From assembly GCA_025965755.1 (NCBI GenBank), contig JAOPWI010000355.1:1-14051 (forward strand): a stretch of 14,051 bases of DNA. Direction: 5' to 3'. This stretch comes from Frankiales bacterium (GTDB taxonomy: Bacteria > Actinomycetota > Actinomycetes > Mycobacteriales > SCTD01). How positions within the stretch are numbered: the first letter of the stretch is position 1; the number at the start of each line of letters is the position of its first letter. Shown piece by piece: positions 1-5,836 of this stretch. The translations under genes were made by a program, and so were the position numbers. Below the pieces are notes generated by a model. That model searched no databases. It saw only the letters and a program-made list of their open reading frames with translations, and was not told the origin of the DNA.

Positions 1-13
1 GTTTCCCGGCCCG

Positions 14-30
14 CCGCCCTTCAGGGGCGG
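14..30 (-). terminator. GC-rich stem-loop overlapping the fprA-like stop codon
   Basis: The arms CCGCCC (14-19) and GGGCGG (25-30) form a perfect 6-bp stem with a 5-base loop. The stop codon of the reductase gene (21-23) lies in the loop. No U-run follows on the minus strand, so this would be an actinobacterial-type terminator without a U tract at best. It is the only candidate end signal for this three-gene operon in view. Confidence 0.3.
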
Positions 31-1352
31 GGCTGGACCCCCGCCGCGGCAAGCAGGGCGTTCCACTCGGCGATCTTCACGCGACCCCGCCCGTCCGGCA
101 CGCCGTGCTGCTCCTCGAGCTCGAGAACGGCCCGCCAGCCGGCGACGTCGACGTGCTCGACGCCCCGCTCGGCCAGCAGCGGCGCGAGCCCACCCGGATC
201 CGCCGGCCGGGCGGCCAGCAGCTCCGCAGCGTCGGCCTGCAGGCTCGCGACGGCGTCCTCGGCGTCCTTGCGGTTGGTGCCCAGGATGCCGACCGGACCG
301 CGCTTGATCCAGCCGACGACGTACTCGCCGGGGCGGGCCACGCCGTCGCGGACGACGCGGCTGTGCTCGGTCGGGATCGTGCTGGTGCTCTCGTCGAACG
401 GCACCCCGGGCAGGCCGGCCGACCGGTAGCCGACCGACCGCAGCACGCGCTGCACCGGCAGCTCCCACGTCTGGCCGGTGCCGACGCCCGCGGGTGACGT
501 GCGCTCCAGGCGCACCGCCTCGACGCGGGACGCCCCCAGCACCTCGACCGGCCGGGCGCCGAAGTGCAGGTGCAGCCGGCGGGGCGTCTGGAACGGCTCC
601 CGCGAGGCCCAGCCGCGCAGGACCGCGAGGTTGCGCTTGGCGACCGGGGTGCTGCCCTCGGGCGGCTCGGCCGGCAGCTGGCCGTCGTCCACGACGACGC
701 CCACGCCCGCCAGCTCGCCGAGCTCGCGCAGCTCCTTGGTCGTCCACTTGGCGTGCTGCGGGCCGCGCCGGCCGAGCACGTGGACATCGGTGACCCGGCT
801 GGCGCGCAGGGCCTCGAGCACCGGATGCGGCACGTCGGTCGGCGCCAGCTCGTCGGGGTCCTTGAGCAGGATCCGGGCCACGTCGACCGCCACGTTGCCG
901 ACCCCCACGACCGCGACGGCCGTGACGTCGCCGAGGTCGTGCGGCGTGGCCTCCGGATGGCCGTTGTACCAGTTGACGAACGAGGTGGCCGACACGCTGC
1001 CGGGCAGATCCTCGCCCGGAATCCCGATGCTGCGGTCGTCGCTGGCGCCGAGGGCGTAGACGACCGCGTCGTACCGCTCGCGCAGCTCCTGCACCGTGAC
1101 GTCCTCGCCGACGGCGACGTGCGCGTACAGCGAGACGTCGGGCCGCTCGAGCACCTCCATGAGGGTGTTCCCGGCGGCCTTGATGTTGAGGTGGTCCGGC
1201 GCGACGCCGTACCGCAGCAGGCCGAACGGCACCGGCAGCCGCTCGACCACGTCGACGAGGACACTGCCGTCGCCGTCGAAGGTGAGGAAGTCGGCCGCGT
1301 ACAGGCCGGCGGGACCGGCCCCGACGACGGCCACGCGCAGCGGGCGGCTCAC
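21..1352 (-). CDS. fprA: FprA-like ferredoxin/flavodoxin-NADP+ reductase (FAD)
   Basis: This flavoenzyme would pass electrons between NADPH and ferredoxin in the cytosol. The 443-residue product has the adrenodoxin-reductase-like layout. An N-terminal FAD Rossmann motif GAGPAG (residues 11-16) is followed by PFGLLRYGVAPDH. A NADP motif GVGNVA (150-155) comes next, with a GRRGP segment (194-198). The C-terminal flavin signature GWIKRGPVGILGTNRKDA (347-364) is typical of FprA. Length is close to the roughly 456 residues of mycobacterial FprA. The start is GTG at 1352-1350, whose GTGA overlaps the stop of the upstream dehydrogenase, indicating translational coupling; the reading frame stays open far upstream but that part lies over other genes. 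A 7Fe ferredoxin encoded at 4217 is a plausible partner. The family and cofactors are firm; the partner is inferred. Confidence 0.93.
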   Translation of the reverse strand: MSRPLRVAVVGAGPAGLYAADFLTFDGDGSVLVDVVERLPVPFGLLRYGVAPDHLNIKAAGNTLMEVLERPDVSLYAHVAVGEDVTVQELRERYDAVVYALGASDDRSIGIPGEDLPGSVSATSFVNWYNGHPEATPHDLGDVTAVAVVGVGNVAVDVARILLKDPDELAPTDVPHPVLEALRASRVTDVHVLGRRGPQHAKWTTKELRELGELAGVGVVVDDGQLPAEPPEGSTPVAKRNLAVLRGWASREPFQTPRRLHLHFGARPVEVLGASRVEAVRLERTSPAGVGTGQTWELPVQRVLRSVGYRSAGLPGVPFDESTSTIPTEHSRVVRDGVARPGEYVVGWIKRGPVGILGTNRKDAEDAVASLQADAAELLAARPADPGGLAPLLAERGVEHVDVAGWRAVLELEEQHGVPDGRGRVKIAEWNALLAAAGVQPRP

Positions 1353-2110
1353 TTGGGGGAGAACCGCATCCCGGCGTCCAGGCGCAGGCACTGGCCGTTG
1401 AGCATCGGGTTCTCGACGATCGCGGCGGCGAGCTTGGCGTACTCGCTCGGGCGGCCCATGCGCACCGGGAAGGCGTTGCCGGCGACCAGCGGCGCGATCC
1501 GCTCCGGGGGCACCTTGGCGATGATGCCGGTGTCGAACAGGCTGGGCGCGATGGCCAGCGCGCGGATGCCGACCGCGCCCAGGTCGCGGGCCATGGTGAG
1601 CATCATGCCGGCGATGGCTGCCTTCGCCGCGCTGTAGGCGACCTGGCCGATCTGGCCCTCGAACGCCGCGATGGACGACGTGTTGATGAGCACGCCGCGC
1701 TCCTCGTCCTCCGGCTCGTTGCGGGCCATGTGCGCGGCCGACAGCCGGCAGATGTTGAAGGTGGCGATCACGTTCAGGTCCATGGTCTTGCGGAACAGGT
1801 CGAGGCTGTGCGGCCCGTCCTTGGACAGGGTCCGGCCTCCCGGGTAGCCGCCGCCGGCCGTGGTGACGGTGACGTGCAGTCCGCCGAGCGCGTCGACCGC
1901 AGCCTGCAGCGCCTGCTCGGTGAGCTCGAAGTCGGTGACCTCGACGGGAAAGAACCACCCGTCCAGCGACGCCGCGACGGCCGGGCCGTCGGAGCCCTCG
2001 CGGTCGAGGATGGCCACCTGCGCACCGCGCTGGTGCAGCAGCTCCGCGGTGGCCCGGCCCATGCCGGACGCACCTCCGACGACGATGACCTTCTTGTCCT
2101 GGATCTCCAC
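1349..2110 (-). CDS. HSD10-like SDR, probable 3-hydroxyacyl-CoA dehydrogenase
   Basis: A 253-residue classical short-chain dehydrogenase. The glycine motif GGASGMG is at residues 12-18. Asp36 ends the second strand, predicting NAD rather than NADP. Asn113, Ser146, Tyr159 and Lys163 form the catalytic tetrad, with Ser and Tyr 13 apart as in HSD10. The stretch INTSSIAAFEGQIGQVAYSA (142-161), the later APSLFDT and the C-terminal ENPMLNGQCLRLDAGMRF closely follow mitochondrial HSD17B10 and bacterial type II 3-hydroxyacyl-CoA dehydrogenases. The expected reaction is NAD-dependent oxidation of 3-hydroxyacyl-CoA to 3-ketoacyl-CoA. The usual NNAG motif reads TTAG (83-86), a mild oddity. It starts at GTG 2110, 32 bp after the LLM gene, and overlaps the reductase gene by four bases, so the three genes form one operon. 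A steroid or alcohol substrate is an alternative. Confidence 0.9.
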   Translation of the reverse strand: MEIQDKKVIVVGGASGMGRATAELLHQRGAQVAILDREGSDGPAVAASLDGWFFPVEVTDFELTEQALQAAVDALGGLHVTVTTAGGGYPGGRTLSKDGPHSLDLFRKTMDLNVIATFNICRLSAAHMARNEPEDEERGVLINTSSIAAFEGQIGQVAYSAAKAAIAGMMLTMARDLGAVGIRALAIAPSLFDTGIIAKVPPERIAPLVAGNAFPVRMGRPSEYAKLAAAIVENPMLNGQCLRLDAGMRFSPK

Positions 2111-2142
2111 GCTGAACTCCGTCTCTCAGGGGTGGGACGTGT

Positions 2143-3180
2143 CTACAGGTCCTCGACCAGCTCACGCAGGCGTCGCACGTCGGCGACGGGGTCCGCGCCG
2201 ACCGGGTCGATCTGCAGCATCGTGACGCCGGCGTCGGCGTAGGCACGGAGGCGGTCGCGCACGTAGCCCTCGTCACCGATCAGCGACGAGCCCTCGAGGA
2301 GCTCGGCCGGGACGGCCGCGGCGGCCTCGTCCTTTCTGCCGTCCAGGTAGAGGTCCTGGACCAGCGCAGCCTGCTCGGCGAAGCCGTAGCGCTGGGCCAC
2401 GTTGTTGTAGAAGTTCCTGCCGCGCGCGCCCATGCCGCCCAGGTACAGCGCGAGCGTCGGCCGGGCCCGGTCGCGCAGGGCGGTCACGTCCTTGCCGATC
2501 GCCAGGGGACCGCCCGCGCAGACCTGCAGCGGCCCGAGCGAGGGGTCCCGGAGTTTCGCCCCGCGGGCGAGGGCGTCGCCCCAGACCAGGTGGGCCCGCT
2601 CGGGCAGGAACAGGAAGGTGATCCAGCCCTCGGCGACCTCGGCGGTCAGCTCGACGTTCCGGTCGCCCAGCGCGGCCAGGTAGACCGGGATGCGCTCGCG
2701 CACCGGGTGGTTGATGAGCTTGAGCGGCTTGCCCAGCCCGGTGCCCTGCCCGGCAGGCAGCGGCACCTGGTAGTGCTCTCCGTCGTGGACGACCCGCTCG
2801 CGGCGCCACACCTGGCGGCAGACCTGCACCACCTCGCGGGTGCGGCCGAGCGGCGCGTCGTACGGGACACCGTGGAAGCCCTCGATGACCTGCGGCCCGC
2901 TGGCACCCAGGCCGAGCAGGAAGCGGCCGCCGGACATCAGGTCCAGGCCGGCCGCGGTCATGGCGGTGAGCGTCGGGGTGCGCGTGTAGAGGGGCATGAT
3001 CTGCGACATCAGCTCGACCCGGCTGGTGCGGGCGGCCAGGTAGCCGAGCAGGCTGACGCCGTCGACGCCGTACGCCTCCGCGACCCCGATGACGTCGATG
3101 CCGGCGTCCTCGAGGGCGGCGGCCCGCTGCACGGCGGCGGCGGCGCCGGCCCCCTGGTTGACAAAGGCGGAGAGCTTCAT
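2143..3180 (-). CDS. LLM-class F420-dependent oxidoreductase (Rv3520c-like)
   Basis: The 345-residue product has the luciferase-like TIM-barrel fold of F420-dependent oxidoreductases. Recognisable segments are the N-terminal MKLSAFVNQG strand, ED.G.D.I.VAEAYGVD, the conserved LSGGRF-type loop written LMSGGRFLLGLGASGPQVIEGFHG, and the C-terminal IGDEGYVRDRLRAYADAGVT. By recall the whole chain resembles Mycobacterium tuberculosis Rv3520c (347 residues), whose physiological substrate is not well defined. It is first in the minus-strand operon, ahead of the HSD10-like dehydrogenase and the ferredoxin reductase, so a redox step on an acyl-CoA or lipid-derived substrate is likely. ATG start; GAGGGGGG at 3197-3190 is the ribosome binding site. 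The family is firm. Use of F420 rather than FMN is inferred from the subfamily. Confidence 0.9.
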   Translation of the reverse strand: MKLSAFVNQGAGAAAAVQRAAALEDAGIDVIGVAEAYGVDGVSLLGYLAARTSRVELMSQIMPLYTRTPTLTAMTAAGLDLMSGGRFLLGLGASGPQVIEGFHGVPYDAPLGRTREVVQVCRQVWRRERVVHDGEHYQVPLPAGQGTGLGKPLKLINHPVRERIPVYLAALGDRNVELTAEVAEGWITFLFLPERAHLVWGDALARGAKLRDPSLGPLQVCAGGPLAIGKDVTALRDRARPTLALYLGGMGARGRNFYNNVAQRYGFAEQAALVQDLYLDGRKDEAAAAVPAELLEGSSLIGDEGYVRDRLRAYADAGVTMLQIDPVGADPVADVRRLRELVEDL

Positions 3181-3209
3181 CCCGGCGCGCCCCCCTCGAC
3201 GGTGCCCGA

Positions 3210-3226
3210 TCGTCCGGCCCGGACGA
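3210..3226. repeat. Perfect 17-base inverted repeat in the LLM operon leader
   Basis: TCGTCCGG-C-CCGGACGA is a perfect palindrome with 8-bp arms around one base. It lies between the predicted minus-strand transcription start (about 3257) and the ribosome binding site (3197-3190) of the LLM gene. It could be a repressor operator of TetR/GntR size or an RNA hairpin in the leader. What binds it is unknown. Confidence 0.55.
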
Positions 3227-3228
3227 GG

Positions 3229-3250
3229 CCCGCCGGGGGTCGCCGGCGGG
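3229..3250. repeat. Second inverted repeat (8-bp arms) in the LLM operon leader
   Basis: CCCGCCGG (3229-3236) and CCGGCGGG (3243-3250) are perfect reverse complements around a 6-base loop. The repeat is only two bases from the palindrome at 3210-3226. In the minus-strand transcript the two would fold as adjacent GC-rich hairpins starting within a few bases of the predicted 5' end. Confidence 0.5.
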
Positions 3251-3263
3251 GGACAATCAGCTG

Positions 3264-3283
3264 ACTGTATGCGCTGCTAACGT
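3264..3283. promoter_or_regulatory. Divergent -10 boxes for the LLM operon (-) and echA1 (+)
   Basis: Between the divergent genes at 3180 and 3342, TACAGT reads on the minus strand at 3269-3264 and TAACGT reads on the plus strand at 3278-3283. Both fit the actinobacterial sigma-A -10 pattern TAnnnT, and TA steps are rare in this DNA. They are 8 bp apart and point away from each other, so each polymerase would cover the other's upstream element. No convincing -35 was found for either. Predicted starts are near 3257 (minus) and 3290 (plus). Confidence 0.4.
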
Positions 3284-3341
3284 CCGCGCGACCGGGGTGG
3301 TCGACCGGCCCCGAGACCCGATCAGACATGAAGGAGTTCCC

Positions 3342-4106
3342 GTGACGGACGAGGTTCTCGTCGAGCAGCGCGACGGCGTGCAGGTCATCACCATCAACCG
3401 GCCGCAGGCCAAGAACGCCCTCAACAAGGCGGTCGCCGAGGCCATCGCCGCGGCCGTGGACGAGCTCGACGCCTCGGACTCCCTGCGCGTCGGTGTCCTG
3501 ACCGGCGCCGGCGGCACCTTCTCGGCCGGCATGGACCTCAAGGCCTTTCTGCGCGGCGAGAGCCCGTCCATCGAGGGCCGCGGGCTGTGTGGCATCAGCC
3601 AGACCCCGCCCCGCAAGCCGCTCATCGGCGCCGTCGAGGGCTGGGCGCTGGCCGGCGGGTTCGAGCTGCTGCTGGCCTGTGACCTGGTGGTGGCCGCAGA
3701 GACCGCCAAGTTCGGGGTGCCGGAGGTCAAGCGCTCCCTCGTCGCGGCCGCCGGCGCGGCGCTGCTCCTGCCCCAGCGCATGCCGTACGCCATCGCCCTC
3801 GAGCTGCTCCTCACCGGTGAGCCGCTGACCGCGCCGCGCGCCGCCGAGGTGGGCCTGGTCAACCGCGTGGTCCCGGAGGGCCAGGCGCTCGACGCTGCGC
3901 TGGCGCTGGCCGCCGTCATCGCCGCGAACGGCCCGCTCGCCGTCGCCGCCACCAAGGCCGTCGCCCGCGGCAGCGTCGACTGGAGCTTCGAGGAGGGCTG
4001 GAAGAAGCAGGGCGAGATCATCGCCCCGGTCTTCAGCAGCGAGGACGCCCGCGAGGGCGCGACCGCGTTCGCCGAGAAGCGGGCGCCGGTCTGGAAGGGC
4101 CGCTAG
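3342..4106 (+). CDS. Crotonase EchA1, probable enoyl-CoA hydratase
   Basis: A 254-residue enoyl-CoA hydratase/isomerase family protein. The oxyanion-hole segments are FSAGMDLK (60-67) and GWALAGGFELLLACDL (100-115). The two glutamates that activate water in classical hydratases align to Glu108 (in GGFE) and Glu128 (in FGVPEV), so a true hydratase of 2-enoyl-CoA is plausible. The usual PGAGGT loop is replaced by VAAAGAA. The C-terminus AFAEKRAPVWKGR is nearly the same as that of EchA2 at 6650-7399, so the two are paralogues. The start GTG 3342 was chosen because AAGGAG (3331-3336) sits 5 bases upstream; the frame is open back to a GTG at 3297, but that would contain the ribosome binding site. 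It diverges from the LLM operon. The exact acyl-CoA substrate is unknown. Confidence 0.9.
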   Translation: MTDEVLVEQRDGVQVITINRPQAKNALNKAVAEAIAAAVDELDASDSLRVGVLTGAGGTFSAGMDLKAFLRGESPSIEGRGLCGISQTPPRKPLIGAVEGWALAGGFELLLACDLVVAAETAKFGVPEVKRSLVAAAGAALLLPQRMPYAIALELLLTGEPLTAPRAAEVGLVNRVVPEGQALDAALALAAVIAANGPLAVAATKAVARGSVDWSFEEGWKKQGEIIAPVFSSEDAREGATAFAEKRAPVWKGR

Positions 4107-4156
4107 CCCGTCTGCCGCCGCGTCGCCCGGTGCCCCGCGAGCCGCGTCCCCGGACG

Positions 4157-4162
4157 TAGTCT
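4157..4162 (+). promoter_or_regulatory. Candidate -10 box of the ferredoxin transcription unit
   Basis: TAGTCT in the 110-base gap between echA1 and the ferredoxin gene fits TAnnnT. It predicts a transcript starting near 4169 with a leader of about 48 nt containing GAGGAG (4203-4208). No good -35 is visible 16-18 bp upstream. Confidence 0.35.
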
Positions 4163-4216
4163 GCGCGCACCGGGCGGCCTTCGCGCCGTCCACGCAGCCA
4201 CTGAGGAGTGCGTTCC

Positions 4217-4543
4217 ATGCCGTACGTGATCACCGAGGCCTGCGTCGACGTGATGGACAAGTCCTGCGTGCGCGAGTGCCCGGTGGACTGCATCTACGAG
4301 GGCAACCGCCAGCTCTACATCCACCCGGCGGAGTGCATCGACTGCGGAGCGTGCGAGGCGGTCTGCCCGGAGGAGGCCATCTACTACGAGGAGGACATGC
4401 CTCCCGAGCTGGCGCCCCAGGCACAGCGGCAGGTGGACCTGTTCGCGCCGCTCGGCGTCCTGAAGGGCGCGCGCAAGCACGGCCCGCTCAACATGGACCA
4501 CCCGGACGTCGCCGCGTTGCCGCCCCGGGAGGAGAAGGAGTGA
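4217..4543 (+). CDS. fdxA: 7Fe ferredoxin ([3Fe-4S][4Fe-4S])
   Basis: A 108-residue small soluble electron carrier. The Cys pattern is C9-x7-C17-x3-C21-P followed by C40-x2-C43-x2-C46-x3-C50-P. By analogy with Azotobacter ferredoxin I, C9, C17 and C50 bind the 3Fe-4S cluster, and C21, C40, C43 and C46 bind the 4Fe-4S cluster. C25 is the usual extra, non-ligand cysteine. The sequences CPVDCIYEG and YIHP.ECIDCGACE are hallmarks of actinobacterial FdxA/FdxC. The start ATG 4217 follows GAGGAG (4203-4208) by 8 bases; an in-frame GTG lies just upstream at 4208, right after the Shine-Dalgarno, and is rejected. The stop overlaps the next gene by four bases. The FprA-like reductase at 21-1352 is a plausible donor. 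Final electron acceptors are not encoded here. Confidence 0.95.
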   Translation: MPYVITEACVDVMDKSCVRECPVDCIYEGNRQLYIHPAECIDCGACEAVCPEEAIYYEEDMPPELAPQAQRQVDLFAPLGVLKGARKHGPLNMDHPDVAALPPREEKE

Positions 4544-4779
4544 GCGCGAGCCGGCACGACCGCCATCCGCTGGGCGTCCCTGCCGCCGAGCTGAGCGACG
4601 CCGAGCTGGAGCGCGAGCTGGCGATCACTCACGAGCGGCGGCACGAGACGTTCCTGCGCGGCACCGCGCACGCGCTGTCGACCCACACCCGGCGCATGTT
4701 CGAGCTCGAGCTGGAATACCTCGCCCGCTTTCCCGACCGCGTCAGCGACGACGCGCAGAAGCTGTCGGGCGAGCGCTGA
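4540..4779 (+). CDS. Small conserved actinobacterial protein (DUF6158-like)
   Basis: The 79-residue product begins at GTG 4540, whose GTGA overlaps the ferredoxin stop; GGAGAAGGAG immediately upstream serves as ribosome binding site. Coupled translation suggests a fixed stoichiometric or functional link with the ferredoxin. The chain is charged and mostly helical: ELSDAELERELAITHERRHETFLRG (17-41) followed by THTRRMFELELEYLARFPDR (48-67). It has no Cys, signal peptide or membrane segment. By recall this resembles the family named DUF6158, short proteins seen near ferredoxin genes; that label is from memory and not verified. Function is unknown. A chaperone or partner role for the ferredoxin would be pure inference. 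Confidence 0.8.
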   Translation: MSASRHDRHPLGVPAAELSDAELERELAITHERRHETFLRGTAHALSTHTRRMFELELEYLARFPDRVSDDAQKLSGER

Positions 4780-4837
4780 CCGGATTGACCCGTGTCGCGG
4801 CGGGGGAGGCTCTCCGCCCCGACGTGAGGAGCACGCG

Positions 4838-4957
4838 ATGAGCACCCCCGAGCAGCAGCCGGTCGACCAGGACGCCGCCGAGGACCTCACCGGCTCCGCG
4901 TCGATGCTGGGCGACGCCGTGACCCCCGAGGACCTCGAGACCGACACCGAGTCCTAG
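4838..4957 (+). CDS. 39-residue acidic mini-protein, function unknown
   Basis: A short open frame starting at ATG 4838, preceded by a strong Shine-Dalgarno TGAGGAG (4825-4831) at 6 bases spacing. All 39 sense codons end in G or C, as expected for a real gene in this genome. The product has 6 Asp and 5 Glu, no Lys, Arg or His, no Cys and no aromatic residue, giving a net charge near -11; it is likely disordered. Segments are QDAAEDLTGSASMLGDAV and the tail TPEDLETDTES. It follows the ferredoxin/DUF6158 pair by 58 bp. Its TAG stop shares the bases CTAG with the stop of the convergent thioesterase gene. I do not recognise the family. It is not a Pup homologue (no GGQ/GGE end) and shows no RiPP-like core. 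Confidence 0.65.
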   Translation: MSTPEQQPVDQDAAEDLTGSASMLGDAVTPEDLETDTES

Positions 4958-5787
4958 CCCTCCCGGGCGGGACGCAGCAGGGCCTCCTGGGACACCGAGG
5001 CGAGCAGCGTCCCGTCCGGCGTGTGCACCGTGCCGAAGGCGACCCCTCGCGCGCCGCGGACCGCGACCGCGCGCAGGTCCAGCAGCAGCCACCCGTCGGA
5101 CAGCAGCGGCCGGTGCACCCAGACGGTGTGGTCCAGGCTGGCGCGCATGCCGGTCCGGGCCCGGTCCGAGACCGACCGCACCACCGCGGGCAGCGGCGCC
5201 AGGTCCGAGACGTAGACGACCGCGCAGGCGTGCGCCACCGGGTCGTCCGGCAGCGGAGTGCGCGAGCGCACCCAGACCTTGCGCGTCGACCACAGCTGCG
5301 GGCCCTCCGGCCGCTCGCGGTCCCACGGCAGCTCGACGACCTCCAGGGGCGAGTAGGCGTTGCTGCTCGCGCCGCGGGGCCGCACCGGTCCCTCAGGCGG
5401 GTTCAGCGGGGCGGACGGAACGGCGTACTCCGGCCCCTCCTCGACCTCGTGGAACGACGCGGTGGCGACCAGGATCGCCTCGCCGTTCTGCTCGGCCACG
5501 ACCCGGCGGGTGCTGAAGGAGCCGCCCTCCCGGGTGCGCTCCACCTTGAGCAGCACCGGATGGTCCAGCGAGCCGGGCCGCAGGAAGTGCGAGTGCAGCG
5601 AGTGCGGCGGACGGCTGTCCTTGACGGTCGCGGCCGCCGCGGACAGGGCCTGCGCGGCGAGGTGCCCGCCGTAGAGCCGGTCGGCCGCGCCGGTGATGCC
5701 GGGGTGGTGGGCCGGCACAAAGACGTCGTCCGCGTCCGGAACGACCTCGCAGAGCTCGGCGAGCCCGGGGCCGGGGGGTGAGGTCAT
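4954..5787 (-). CDS. tesB: TesB-type acyl-CoA thioesterase II (TesB1)
   Basis: A 277-residue double-hotdog acyl-CoA thioesterase that hydrolyses acyl-CoA to free acid and CoA. The first hotdog carries LYGGHLAAQAL (39-48), HSLHSHFLRPG (62-72) and SFSTRRVVAEQNGEAI (90-105). The second carries VYVSDLA, ASLDHTVWVHRP and LASVSQEALLR. Matching E. coli TesB (D204, T228, Q278), the catalytic residues are Asp195, Ser217 and Gln267, with Ser replacing Thr. Length is near the usual 286. The start ATG 5787 lies 6 bases after a minus-strand TAGCGT and has no Shine-Dalgarno, predicting a leaderless mRNA. It diverges from the GntR gene across 49 bp, making it a likely regulatory target. A paralogue is at 7431-8219. 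Substrate chain length cannot be read from sequence. Confidence 0.92.
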   Translation of the reverse strand: MTSPPGPGLAELCEVVPDADDVFVPAHHPGITGAADRLYGGHLAAQALSAAAATVKDSRPPHSLHSHFLRPGSLDHPVLLKVERTREGGSFSTRRVVAEQNGEAILVATASFHEVEEGPEYAVPSAPLNPPEGPVRPRGASSNAYSPLEVVELPWDRERPEGPQLWSTRKVWVRSRTPLPDDPVAHACAVVYVSDLAPLPAVVRSVSDRARTGMRASLDHTVWVHRPLLSDGWLLLDLRAVAVRGARGVAFGTVHTPDGTLLASVSQEALLRPAREG

Positions 5788-5793
5788 GGCCGA

Positions 5794-5803
5794 ACGCTAG
5801 GGT
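5794..5803. promoter_or_regulatory. Overlapping opposed -10 boxes, tesB1 (-) / gntR (+)
   Basis: TAGCGT on the minus strand (5799-5794) and TAGGGT on the plus strand (5798-5803) share the central TA of CTAG. The minus box ends 6 bases before the tesB1 ATG; the plus box predicts a start near 5810 with the GntR ribosome binding site at 5823-5830. Only one polymerase could melt this element at a time. The -35 regions are poor. Confidence 0.45.
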
Positions 5804-5809
5804 CCATGC

Positions 5810-5818
5810 GGTGTCACG
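5810..5818. promoter_or_regulatory. Possible GntR/FadR-type operator core
   Basis: GTGTCAC (5811-5817) fits the GT-N3-AC core of FadR-subfamily operators, but the flanking T and A of the consensus TNGTNNNACNA are C and C here. It sits at the predicted gntR transcription start and upstream of tesB1, where autorepression would act. This is a weak match. Confidence 0.2.
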
Positions 5819-5836
5819 CTCCGAGGGGGACCACCA

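Noticed and set aside
21..2276. Single 751-codon open frame spanning reductase and dehydrogenase genes on the minus strand, as if a fusion
   Set aside because: The part upstream of 1352 is a low-complexity Arg/Gly/Ala-rich shadow of the SDR gene in another frame; the reductase has a clear GTG start at 1352.
3299..3306. GGTCGACC palindrome upstream of echA1 as an operator
   Set aside because: An 8-base palindrome without extended symmetry is expected by chance at this GC content.
3297..3341. Upstream GTG start for EchA1
   Set aside because: It would place AAGGAG and the likely transcript leader inside the coding region; GTG 3342 has ideal spacing.
4802..4818. Imperfect hairpin before the mini-protein gene as a terminator
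   Set aside because: Only a 4-bp core stem with a mismatch and no T tract.
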